From UBA2334 sp964396895 (lineage in GTDB: Bacteria > Pseudomonadota > Gammaproteobacteria > Burkholderiales > Burkholderiaceae_C), in NCBI GenBank assembly GCA_964396895.1, contig CAYNGJ010000008.1, forward strand, positions 1-64,000: 64,000 nt of DNA, read 5' to 3'. The notes under the pieces are model-generated. The model saw nothing but the letters and a program-made list of their open reading frames with translations. It made no database searches and was not told the origin of the DNA. Positions 1 to 7,270 of the stretch are shown here, piece by piece (within the stretch, counting starts at the first letter, position 1; the number at the start of each line of letters is the position of its first letter). The position numbers and the translations under genes are program-made.

Positions 1-67
1 CGCCGCTGCGGCTGGTTGCCAACGCCGCTTTTTGAATATTTCAGGGCCGACTACATAACATCGCAGC

Positions 68-616
68 TCATCGGGAGGCGGGGCCGTCCGTTGGAGTTCC
101 TTGGTAGGTTTCATTGCCATCGGCAATCTCCGCTTGCAGTTCTTTCAGGCGTGGCGTGAGCCTGTGAATAATTCCGGTCGTCATCGCGACTACCTCTTCA
201 CATTGAATCTTTGACAGACGTAGAAATGGAGCACCTTCGATATCCACGACGAGTTCCGAGTCGACGCGCCAAGGTCGTATCGAGTACTTTGCGCTATCTG
301 AATGCGCGAAGACTTGATCGCGAAGCTCAATGAGCTGCTCGTGCAGTGCAGTCTGATCGATGTTGTACCGTATGAACTCATTAGGAAAGGCAGGCCAGCC
401 GTAGCTATTTTTAAAAGGGCGTGCGTAGCTGACGACAAGCGAGGTAGTAAACGCCGACTGCTGCATGTATACGGAGCCTCGCCTCTCGTATGGTGCTGAA
501 TGCCAACCCTTCTTGACGAGATGGCGGGCAAACTTTTGTGCCAACCCGAAGTCCAATGAAGAAACGCAAAGGCGCTCGTAAAGTTGGTGCTTGGTGTGAA
601 CGATGTTGCGTTGCAT
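68..616 (-). CDS. Hypothetical protein, possible HEPN-like domain
   Basis: A 182-residue protein that I do not recognise with certainty. No signal peptide or membrane segment is visible. The centre has a helical stretch with RDQVFAHSD; R99 and H105 are spaced Rx5H, which resembles the Rx4-6H ribonuclease motif of HEPN proteins of abortive-infection and toxin systems. That comparison is inference from a short motif. Codon use and base composition are more AT-rich than the exporter genes next door, which suggests an accessory gene. It stands alone on its strand with no visible antitoxin partner, although the window edge hides what lies to the left. The start is preceded by CAGG about ten bases upstream. 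Confidence 0.6.
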   Translation of the reverse strand: MQRNIVHTKHQLYERLCVSSLDFGLAQKFARHLVKKGWHSAPYERRGSVYMQQSAFTTSLVVSYARPFKNSYGWPAFPNEFIRYNIDQTALHEQLIELRDQVFAHSDSAKYSIRPWRVDSELVVDIEGAPFLRLSKIQCEEVVAMTTGIIHRLTPRLKELQAEIADGNETYQGTPTDGPASR

Positions 617-810
617 TTATGAAACCTGACTCAATGAAACCCGCAGAACCTGCGGAATAAAACGGATGGAGTGGAATATTCTGCTCACCCTCGCTTACTC
701 CTGGAATTTTTTGATCACCGATTTCAGTCAATTTATCCACTCACCGCCGCAGTTAAATAAACCCACCAACCCAGCCCCTCATTCTGCCCATCCCCACCGG
801 GCACCACCGC
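617..810. other. Intergenic region with one small hairpin
   Basis: No gene is supported here. An inverted repeat CCGCAG-aac-CTGCGG lies at 641-655, just upstream of the hypothetical gene, with no T-run that would make it a convincing terminator. The open frame crossing this stretch is proline-rich antisense read-through of the next gene. Confidence 0.4.
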
Positions 811-2001
811 TCACTTCCCCGCCGCAGCCTCCACCTTCACCCTCTGCCCCACCTCTAACCCCGGCGGTGGCCGCAGCACCACGGCATCGCTTTCGGTCAG
901 CCCCTCACTCACCATGCGGTGCTGGCCGTCGCTCTCCCCCACTTCCACCGCTCTGGCCTGGGCGCGGCCGTCGCTCACCACCCAGGCACGCCAGCCTTGG
1001 GCGGTGCGGATGAGGGATTCCACCGGCAGCAGCAGGGCGTTGGGGGTTTCGCGCACGGTCACGCGGGCATCCACCCGGTAGCCGTGGCCCAGTGCGGCGG
1101 GCGCTTGGTTGAGCGACAGCACCACCTTCACCCGCTGTTCTTCCACGCCCAGGGCTGACACTTTTTTCTCGCCCAGTGGCTCCACGCGCAGCACCTGCGC
1201 AGCCACGGGTGGGCCGCCCCAGTTTTCGATGGTGGCGGGTGCGCCGGGGGCCATTTGCACCGCGTCTTCCGAGATGAATTCGGCCACCACCTCCAGGGCC
1301 GACAAATCGCCCAGCTCCAGCAGTGGCGTGCCTGCGGCCACGCTGGTTTCGCTGGTGACCAGGGTGCGCAGCACCACACCGGCCACGGGGCTTTTGATGG
1401 CCAGGGCTTGTTGGCCCGGCTGCGTCCAGCCGCCGGTGGTGCTGGCCTGGGCGGCGGCCCAGTCGGCTTGCGCGGCGGCTTGGCGGGCACCGGCTTCGGC
1501 CCAGGCCGAGCGGGCGGTGGTCAGCGCGCTGTCTGACACCATGTGCTGCGCGGCCAGCTTTTGCAGGCGCTCCAGCTCGCTCAGGGCCAGGCGGGTGCGC
1601 AGCTGGGCTTCGTCCAGCCGGGCGCGGGCGGCAGCTGTGGTGGCGGTGGCCTCGGCCTGGCGGCGCGGGTCCAGTGGCACGGGGACGGCGGCGCGCAGGT
1701 GGGCCAGTGTTTGCCCGGCGGCCACGGCATCGCCCGCCTCCAGTTGCAGCCGCCCCAGCACGCCCGAGGTGGGGGCGCTGACGGTGTACAGGTCGCGCAC
1801 GCGGGTGGTGCCCTGGTCGGTGCGCTGCACGCGCAGGGTGTCGCGGTGGGGGTGCGTCAGCTCCAGCGTCAGTGGTTGGGGCCACAGTGCCCAGGCCGAT
1901 GCCGCCACCAGCGCGCCGCCCAAGGCGGCCCACAGGGCCATGCTGCGTTGTGTTTTGGTCAATGTCATGTTCCTGTTCCCTGCGTCATTGCTTGGCTTCA
2001 T
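811..2001 (-). CDS. HlyD/MacA-type periplasmic adaptor subunit of ABC exporter
   Basis: A 396-residue membrane-fusion protein linking an inner-membrane ABC transporter to the cell envelope. After a short cytoplasmic start comes one membrane anchor (about residues 22-42), then a biotinyl-lipoyl-like segment (VSAPTSGVLGRL), a long alanine-rich alpha-helical hairpin (about 110-190), a second lipoyl half (IKSPVAGVVLRT) and a beta-barrel and C-terminal domain. It is the last gene of a three-gene operon, 48 bp downstream of the FtsX-type permease. The chosen ATG is preceded by GCAGGGAA, a good ribosome site, which belongs to a 13-bp tandem repeat. An internal ATG at codon 12 is an alternative start. 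The substrate is unknown. Confidence 0.88.
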   Translation of the reverse strand: MKPSNDAGNRNMTLTKTQRSMALWAALGGALVAASAWALWPQPLTLELTHPHRDTLRVQRTDQGTTRVRDLYTVSAPTSGVLGRLQLEAGDAVAAGQTLAHLRAAVPVPLDPRRQAEATATTAAARARLDEAQLRTRLALSELERLQKLAAQHMVSDSALTTARSAWAEAGARQAAAQADWAAAQASTTGGWTQPGQQALAIKSPVAGVVLRTLVTSETSVAAGTPLLELGDLSALEVVAEFISEDAVQMAPGAPATIENWGGPPVAAQVLRVEPLGEKKVSALGVEEQRVKVVLSLNQAPAALGHGYRVDARVTVRETPNALLLPVESLIRTAQGWRAWVVSDGRAQARAVEVGESDGQHRMVSEGLTESDAVVLRPPPGLEVGQRVKVEAAAGK

Positions 2002-2040
2002 TTCCCTGCTTCATTTCCCTGCTTCATTTCCCAGCTTCAT
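2002..2040 (-). repeat. 13-bp tandem repeat carrying repeated SD plus ATG
   Basis: On the minus strand, three tandem 13-bp units (ATGAAGCWGGGAA) run directly into the ATGAAG of the adaptor gene. Each unit has an ATG and a GGGAA ribosome-binding sequence. Because the period is 13, the successive ATGs fall in different frames. The first ATG is in frame with the gene but meets a stop after nine codons. Confidence 0.75.
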
Positions 2041-2049
2041 GGGGTGTGT

Positions 2050-4431
2050 TCACTCCCGCGATTTGAGGCTGGCCACCAGGTCAATGCCGTCCACGCCCCG
2101 GCGCACCCAGGCCCCGCACACGCCCACGGTGGCCAGCACGAACAGGGCCGAGCGGGCATAAGCCGCAGGGTCCACTACCATGGGGAAGGTGAACAGCTCG
2201 TTGCTCATGGTGCCCATCAGCCACAGGGCAAAGCCGTAGCCCACCCACAGGCCCAGCGGCAGGGCCACCACGGTCAGCAGGGCCAGCTCGCCCAGCATCA
2301 CATACGACACCTGCCAGCGCGTGTAGCCCAGCACCTGCAAGGTGGCCAGGTCGCGCTGCTGCTCGGCCAGGGTGACGCTGGCGGTGGCGTAGGCCACCCC
2401 GGCGGCCATCATCCCGGCAAAGGTCAAAAACAAGGTGGACATGAAGCCCGAGCCTTGAGAAAACGTCTGCCGCATGGACGCCTCGGCCTGGCGCACATGG
2501 CTGACCCCGGCCAGCGCCGGGCTGTGGGCCACGGCGGCATTGAAGGCATCTGCACTGCCGGGGCGCAGCCGCAGGTGGGCACCCGACACCCGGCCAGGCT
2601 CTTGCAGGGCGCGGCCCAGTGCGCCCAGCTCCATGTAGCCGCTGGAGCCCACCCACAAGTCCACCACCTGCACCACCACCAAGTCCAGCTGCTGGCGGCG
2701 GCCCTGCGTGACTTGCACCTGCACCACGTCGCCCACCTGCGCGTGCAGCTGGCGGGCCAGCCCGCGTGAGGCGACCAGCCCGTCGCCGCGCAGGCTGATG
2801 GCTTGCAGGCCGTTGCCGCCGTTGGTGTTTTGCACCAGGCGCTCCAGCAGCGGCTGCTCGGGCAGGCCCATGAGGGCGTCTTGCACCTCGCGGCCCTCAA
2901 AGCGGTAGCTCACGCCCACGGCGCGAAAGGGCTCCACCGCCTCCACGCCGGGCAGGCGGGCCAGCGCGTGCAGGGCGGCCGGGCCGTTGGCTTCGGTGAC
3001 GGTGACGGTGGCATCTTGCGTTTTGGCAATGCGAAACGTCACCTGCAAAAACCGCTCTATGCCCGCCGGAAAGTGCTGCGACACCACCAGCACCGACAGC
3101 GCCAGCGCCACCCCCACCAGCGTGCTGAGCGAGCGCCGGGGCGCACCCACCACCCGCCTGAAGATGATGCGCGTCAGCGGGTCCAGCTGGCCCAGCCACG
3201 ATCTGCTGCCACGTTGCCCACTCCCCCCAAAGTGCGGCGGCGACGGCGGGGCCAGCGCCGCCGCCGGGGTCAGCCGCACGGCCTGCCCCACGGCAGACAA
3301 AGCCCCGGCCAGCGCAGCGGCCAAGCCCACGCCCACGGCCAGCGCCCAGGTGCGGCCATCGGTCTGAAAGGGCAACGACGGCAAGCGGTACACCGCGCGG
3401 TAGATGCTGGACATCCACTCGCCAAACACATGGCCCAGCGCCAGCCCCAGCACCAGCCCCATGCCGCCCAGCAGCAAGGCCATGCCGCCGTAGTGCCGCG
3501 CCACGGTCAGGTTGCTGTGGCCAAAGGCCTTCAGCAGCCCGATGTTGGCGCGCTCCGTGGCCACCAAGCGCGAGAGCGTGACGTTGAGCAAAAACGCCGC
3601 CACCGCCAGAAAAATGGGTGGCAGCGTGGCGGCCATGTTGCCCAACTGGGCCAGTTCTTCGCTCAAAAACCGGGCCGACACCATGCGCTCGTGGCCGTAA
3701 GGGGCCATGCCGCCGTAGGCCGCCAGCCGGTCTTGCAGGGCCTGGCGCACGGGGGCGGCCAGCGCGGGGTTGGAGAGCGTCAGCACCGCGTCGTTAAAGG
3801 CGCCGCGCATGTCCAGCGCCCGCTCCACCTGGCCTTGGCGCATCCACAGCACGCCAAAGCGCGCGGGCTGCGGAAAGGGCTCGCCCGGCGCGCTGACAAA
3901 CACAAACTCGGGCGAATTGGCCACGCCCACCAGCCGCAGCTGCTGGCGCTGGCCGCGCACCACCACGTCCAGCAGACTGCCGGGGGCGAGGCCGTTGGCC
4001 TGGGCAAAGGCCTCGTTCACCAGCGCCTCGCCCGCTGCGTGGCGCTCGGGCCAGCGGCCCGCCACCAGCAGCGGGGTGTTGACGGTGGGCAAGCCCTCGT
4101 CGGGCAGCGACACCAGCTGGGCGGCCAGCGGCTCGGTCACCCACGGCAGGGTGATGCGGGCCTGGCCCACGGCGCGCAGCTCCAGCGCGGCCACGCCGGG
4201 CAACTCGGCCAGCTCAGAACCCAGGCGGCGCGGGGCGCGCACGGCTTGGGCCTGCACGTCGGCCATGCCGTGGTGCTGGTAGTAGCGGTCACGCGCCCGC
4301 TCCAGCGAACCCTGCATGCCCACCGACATCACCAGCATGCCAATGCCGCAGGCCAGCACCAGCGCCACGGCCAGCGCCTGCGACTTCATGCGCCACAGGT
4401 CGCGAAACAGTTTGCGGTGCAGGGGGGTCAT
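2050..4431 (-). CDS. FtsX-family ABC transporter permease (two FtsX domains)
   Basis: A 793-residue inner-membrane protein of the MacB/LolCE/DevC superfamily. There is an N-terminal transmembrane helix (about 18-38), a periplasmic domain, a first block of three helices (about 270-385), a loop, another helix (about 440-455), a second periplasmic domain and a last block of three helices near the C-terminus. This duplicated FtsX arrangement is typical of single-chain permeases without their own ATPase. It lies between the ATPase gene (67 bp upstream) and the HlyD-type adaptor (48 bp downstream), so the three probably form one tripartite, mechanotransmission-type exporter for a lipid, peptide or small hydrophobic molecule. 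The cargo is not evident from the sequence. Confidence 0.9.
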   Translation of the reverse strand: MTPLHRKLFRDLWRMKSQALAVALVLACGIGMLVMSVGMQGSLERARDRYYQHHGMADVQAQAVRAPRRLGSELAELPGVAALELRAVGQARITLPWVTEPLAAQLVSLPDEGLPTVNTPLLVAGRWPERHAAGEALVNEAFAQANGLAPGSLLDVVVRGQRQQLRLVGVANSPEFVFVSAPGEPFPQPARFGVLWMRQGQVERALDMRGAFNDAVLTLSNPALAAPVRQALQDRLAAYGGMAPYGHERMVSARFLSEELAQLGNMAATLPPIFLAVAAFLLNVTLSRLVATERANIGLLKAFGHSNLTVARHYGGMALLLGGMGLVLGLALGHVFGEWMSSIYRAVYRLPSLPFQTDGRTWALAVGVGLAAALAGALSAVGQAVRLTPAAALAPPSPPHFGGSGQRGSRSWLGQLDPLTRIIFRRVVGAPRRSLSTLVGVALALSVLVVSQHFPAGIERFLQVTFRIAKTQDATVTVTEANGPAALHALARLPGVEAVEPFRAVGVSYRFEGREVQDALMGLPEQPLLERLVQNTNGGNGLQAISLRGDGLVASRGLARQLHAQVGDVVQVQVTQGRRQQLDLVVVQVVDLWVGSSGYMELGALGRALQEPGRVSGAHLRLRPGSADAFNAAVAHSPALAGVSHVRQAEASMRQTFSQGSGFMSTLFLTFAGMMAAGVAYATASVTLAEQQRDLATLQVLGYTRWQVSYVMLGELALLTVVALPLGLWVGYGFALWLMGTMSNELFTFPMVVDPAAYARSALFVLATVGVCGAWVRRGVDGIDLVASLKSRE

Positions 4432-4498
4432 GGGTGGGGGCGGTGCGTGGTGCGGGCTGGGTGGGCGGTGGGCTGGCAGGCGCGGCGGGCTTATCGGC

Positions 4499-5338
4499 TT
4501 ACCAGCGCAGCTCAGCCGGGTCCAGCCGGGTGGGGTTGCGGTCTATGGAGCGAATGGCCCCGTCGGCAAAGTGGATCACGCGGTCGGCAATGCGGGCAAT
4601 GTCGGCGTTGTGCGTGACGATGAGCATGGTGGTGCCAAAGCGCCGGTTGGCGTCCAGCAGCGCCTGCAAGGTGAGGATGCCGGTGTTCAGGTCCAGCGCG
4701 CCCGTGGGCTCGTCGCACAGCATGAGGGCGGGGCGCTTGACCAGCGCACGCGCAATGGCCACGCGCTGCTGCTCGCCGCCCGACAGCTCGGACGGAAAGT
4801 GGTCTGCCCGTGGCCCCAGCCCCACCAGGCCCAGCACCTCGTCAGCCCCCAGCGCACCGGGGCTGAGCTCGGCCACCACCTCGATGTTCTCGCGGGCGGT
4901 CAGGCTGGGAATGAGGTTGTAGAACTGAAACACAAAGCCCACCTGGTCGCGCCGGTAGTGCGTGAGGTCGGAGGCCGACAGGGTGCAGATGTCGAGCGTG
5001 GCACTGGCTTCGGCTGGGGTGCTGGCGTTGCCGCCGCCGCCACCGCTGTCACGGCCAAGAGCGCCGTCTCTCGTGCCCACGAACCGAACGCTGCCCGCCG
5101 TGGCTGCATCCAGCCCGCCCAGAATGTTGAGCAACGTGGACTTGCCCGATCCCGACGGCCCCAGCAACACCACCACCTCGCCGCGCAGCAGCTCCAGGTC
5201 AATGCCGCGCAGGGCATGCACGGCGTTGTCGCCCGCGCCATAGACCTTGGTCAGGCCGGTGATGGTGAGCAGGGGGGGGGCAGGGGCAGTGGGGGGCAAG
5301 GCGGTCACGGCTGGCGGTGGTGGCGGGTGGAGGTCCAA
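4499..5338 (-). CDS. ABC transporter ATP-binding protein (MacB/LolD-like)
   Basis: A 279-residue nucleotide-binding subunit that powers the downstream permease. Walker A is GPSGSGKST (60-68), the signature is LSGGEQQR, and Walker B is LMLCDEPTG, all intact. Two features are odd. A glycine-rich insertion of about 30 residues (roughly 89-118) sits between the first strands and the Q-loop (VGFVFQ), where LolD/MacB relatives are short. The proline-rich N-terminus contains a run of nine C bases (5272-5280 on the opposite strand). It is the first gene of the exporter operon, and an AT-rich repeat lies directly upstream where the promoter should be. Confidence 0.9.
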   Translation of the reverse strand: MDLHPPPPPAVTALPPTAPAPPLLTITGLTKVYGAGDNAVHALRGIDLELLRGEVVVLLGPSGSGKSTLLNILGGLDAATAGSVRFVGTRDGALGRDSGGGGGNASTPAEASATLDICTLSASDLTHYRRDQVGFVFQFYNLIPSLTARENIEVVAELSPGALGADEVLGLVGLGPRADHFPSELSGGEQQRVAIARALVKRPALMLCDEPTGALDLNTGILTLQALLDANRRFGTTMLIVTHNADIARIADRVIHFADGAIRSIDRNPTRLDPAELRW

Positions 5339-5346
5339 TAAATACG

Positions 5347-5450
5347 ATCAAAAACGTCCCTAGCGCTTGCTGGATATAAGATGATTGCTATATATTTAAT
5401 TCAATAGCAAGCAAGCCATATTCAACAAGCGTAAGTCATCGTTTTTGTTT
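5347..5450. repeat. AT-rich palindromic repeat, two inverted copies
   Basis: The left unit (5347-5391) runs from ATCAAAAACG through TAGCGCTTG to TTGCTAT. After a 12-nt centre comes ATAGCAA (5404-5410) and a right unit that is the imperfect reverse complement of the left, ending in CGTTTTTG. The region is much more AT-rich than its surroundings. It lies between divergently facing ends of the exporter operon promoter and the NTF2-like gene. It belongs to a repeat family with about ten members in this window. Confidence 0.8.
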
Positions 5451-5545
5451 CAAACTTGTCTTTGGTCAACGCCTCGTCATGCGGTGCCGCCTTCCGTGGC
5501 TTTTGGCCACCGTTGGCAAAACTGCTGGCCAACGGTGCAAATGGC

Positions 5546-5926
5546 TCAAGGTGTGCCGTGCGGGAACAGGGTTGGAGGCCCAAGGGCAAAAGACGCACTC
5601 TGAATGAGCCCGCCCTCGACCACGTACACGCACACCAGTTCGATGCGGCCCGGGCCTTCGGGGAATGTGCGCGTCACGTCTTCATGGTCCACCACCACGT
5701 TGCCAAACACCTCGCGGCGCAGCAGCTGGGCATGAAGGTTGGGTTCGGCAAAGCGCAAGGCCGTGCGGCTGCGAATTTGTTCGTGCCCCTGGGCCAGCAA
5801 AGCGCCTCCCAGCTCAAACTGCTTGGCATCCGGCGCGTAGGTGCTGAGCCAGGCCTCTAGGTCTTTGGCGTTGTAGGCATCAAGCTGGCGCTGAACGACA
5901 ACTTCAGGGGAGGTGTGCTGTGGCAT
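5546..5926 (-). CDS. NTF2-like / SnoaL-type protein
   Basis: A 126-residue single-domain protein with the cone-shaped NTF2 fold pattern: an N-terminal helix (VVVQRQLDAYNAKDLEAWLS), APDA, a central IRSRTALRFAEPNLHA segment, then beta strands ending in EGGLIQSASFALG. Relatives include ketosteroid isomerases and polyketide cyclases, but catalytic residues cannot be assigned, so function is open. The start is placed at the internal ATG because AAGGAAA sits at the right distance upstream; a longer frame back to 5986 overlaps the DAHP synthase stop and has no ribosome site. It lies 56 bp after that gene on the same strand and may be co-transcribed. Confidence 0.75.
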   Translation of the reverse strand: MPQHTSPEVVVQRQLDAYNAKDLEAWLSTYAPDAKQFELGGALLAQGHEQIRSRTALRFAEPNLHAQLLRREVFGNVVVDHEDVTRTFPEGPGRIELVCVYVVEGGLIQSASFALGPPTLFPHGTP

Positions 5927-5982
5927 GGGTTTCCTTCGTGTGGGGGCAAGCTGTAGCGGTGGCCGCGTCGGGCGGCCGGGTG

Positions 5983-7098
5983 TCACACGCCCCGCCGCGC
6001 CTTCACCGCCGCTGCCAGCCCCTCCAGCACGGGCACAGTCTGGCTGAAGCTGATGCAGGCATCGGTCACGCTCACGCCGTGCTTCAGCGGCTGGCCGGGG
6101 ACTATGTCTTGCCGGCCTTCTTGCAGGTGGCTCTCGATCATGATGCCGGTGATGCGGCGTTCGCCTGCGGCAATCTGTGCGGCCACATCGGCGGCCACGG
6201 TGATCTGGCGGACGTGCTGCTTGCTGCTGTTGGCGTGGCTCACGTCCACCATCACTTGCTCACGCAGGCCGTTGGCTTTGAGCAGGTCGCAGGCGGCTTG
6301 CACGTCCGCCGCGCTGTAGTTGGTGGCTTTGCCGCCGCGCAGAATCACATGGCAGTCGGGGTTGCCACGGGTCTCAAAAATGGCGGCGGTGCCCATTTTG
6401 TTCAGGCCCAAAAAGGCGTGCCCAGCTTGCGCGGCCAGCATGGCGTCGCTGGCCACTTTCACGCCGCCGTCGGTGCCGTTCTTGAAGCCCACCGGGCAGC
6501 TCAGGCCGCTGGCCAGCTGGCGGTGGCTCTGGCTCTCGGTGGTGCGCGCCCCAATGGCGCCCCAGCTCACCAGGTCGGCAATGAACTGCGGGCTCAGCAG
6601 GTCCAAAAACTCGGTGCCCACGGGCAGGCCCACGGCCAGCACGTCCAGCAGCAGCTGGCGGGCCAGCTCCAGCCCTTCGTTGATGGCAAAGCTGCCGTCC
6701 AGGTGGGGGTCGTTGATGTAGCCCTTCCAGCCCACGGTGGTGCGGGGTTTTTCAAAATAGGTGCGCATGACCACCAGCAGCTCGCCCGCATGGCGATCGG
6801 CCTCGGCCTTGAGCAGGTGGGCGTAGGTCAAGGCCTGTTCGTGGTCGTGAATGCTGCACGGCCCCACCACCACCACCAGCCTGTCGTCGCGCCCGTGCAG
6901 TACGTCGGCAATGTGCCGGCGGCTGGACTCCACCAGCGCCAGCGCCTCGGGCGACACGGGCAGCCACTCTTGCAGCAGCGCCGGGGTGATGAGGGGGCGC
7001 ACCGCACCAATGCGCACGTCGTCAATGCGGGTGGTGTCGTGGGTGGTCGGTGTGGCGGGGGCGTGGAGGCGATGGGGCATGGTGTGGACTGGATTCAT
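5983..7098 (-). CDS. aroG: 3-deoxy-7-phosphoheptulonate synthase (DAHP synthase, class I)
   Basis: A 371-residue cytosolic enzyme condensing phosphoenolpyruvate with erythrose 4-phosphate, the first step of the shikimate pathway to aromatic amino acids. Recognisable elements are VVVVGPCSIHD with the metal/PEP-site cysteine, the MRTYFEKPRTTVGWKG loop, GTEFLDLLSPQ, GARTTESQSHR and VMVDVSHANSSK. Length and motifs match the feedback-regulated AroF/G/H family; the effector amino acid cannot be decided by eye. The gene is transcribed away from an AT-rich 58-bp gap containing a copy of the dispersed repeat. Confidence 0.95.
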   Translation of the reverse strand: MNPVHTMPHRLHAPATPTTHDTTRIDDVRIGAVRPLITPALLQEWLPVSPEALALVESSRRHIADVLHGRDDRLVVVVGPCSIHDHEQALTYAHLLKAEADRHAGELLVVMRTYFEKPRTTVGWKGYINDPHLDGSFAINEGLELARQLLLDVLAVGLPVGTEFLDLLSPQFIADLVSWGAIGARTTESQSHRQLASGLSCPVGFKNGTDGGVKVASDAMLAAQAGHAFLGLNKMGTAAIFETRGNPDCHVILRGGKATNYSAADVQAACDLLKANGLREQVMVDVSHANSSKQHVRQITVAADVAAQIAAGERRITGIMIESHLQEGRQDIVPGQPLKHGVSVTDACISFSQTVPVLEGLAAAVKARRGV

Positions 7099-7099
7099 T

Positions 7100-7143
7100 A
7101 AAAAATTGTGATTCAGCGTATATTTTAAATTTGATGTTTGCTA
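7100..7143 (+). repeat. Copy of the AT-rich dispersed repeat (degenerate)
   Basis: Reads AAAAATTGTGATTCAGCG, then 18 nt, then TTTGCTAT. The 18-nt spacing between AGCG and TTTGCTAT is the same as in the copy at 34634-34679. It fills the divergent gap between DAHP synthase and the cyclic-di-GMP gene, so it may contain or displace their promoters. Confidence 0.55.
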
Positions 7144-7270
7144 TTCATTTTGATTTGTGAAAGGGGCGGTGTTGAACCCCATGGGGCTGGCCACACCGGA
7201 GCCCCGCACGCAAACATTGGGTGAGGCCAATCACCTGTGGACCGTCACCGGCGCGTTCCGTCACGCTACC

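Noticed and set aside
666..1013. Proline-rich frame on the plus strand at the end of the adaptor gene
   Set aside because: Low-complexity antisense of the HlyD-type gene with no ribosome site.
2803..4617. A 604-codon frame antisense to the FtsX permease
   Set aside because: Low-complexity H/Q/R-rich translation typical of the reverse strand of a GC-rich gene.
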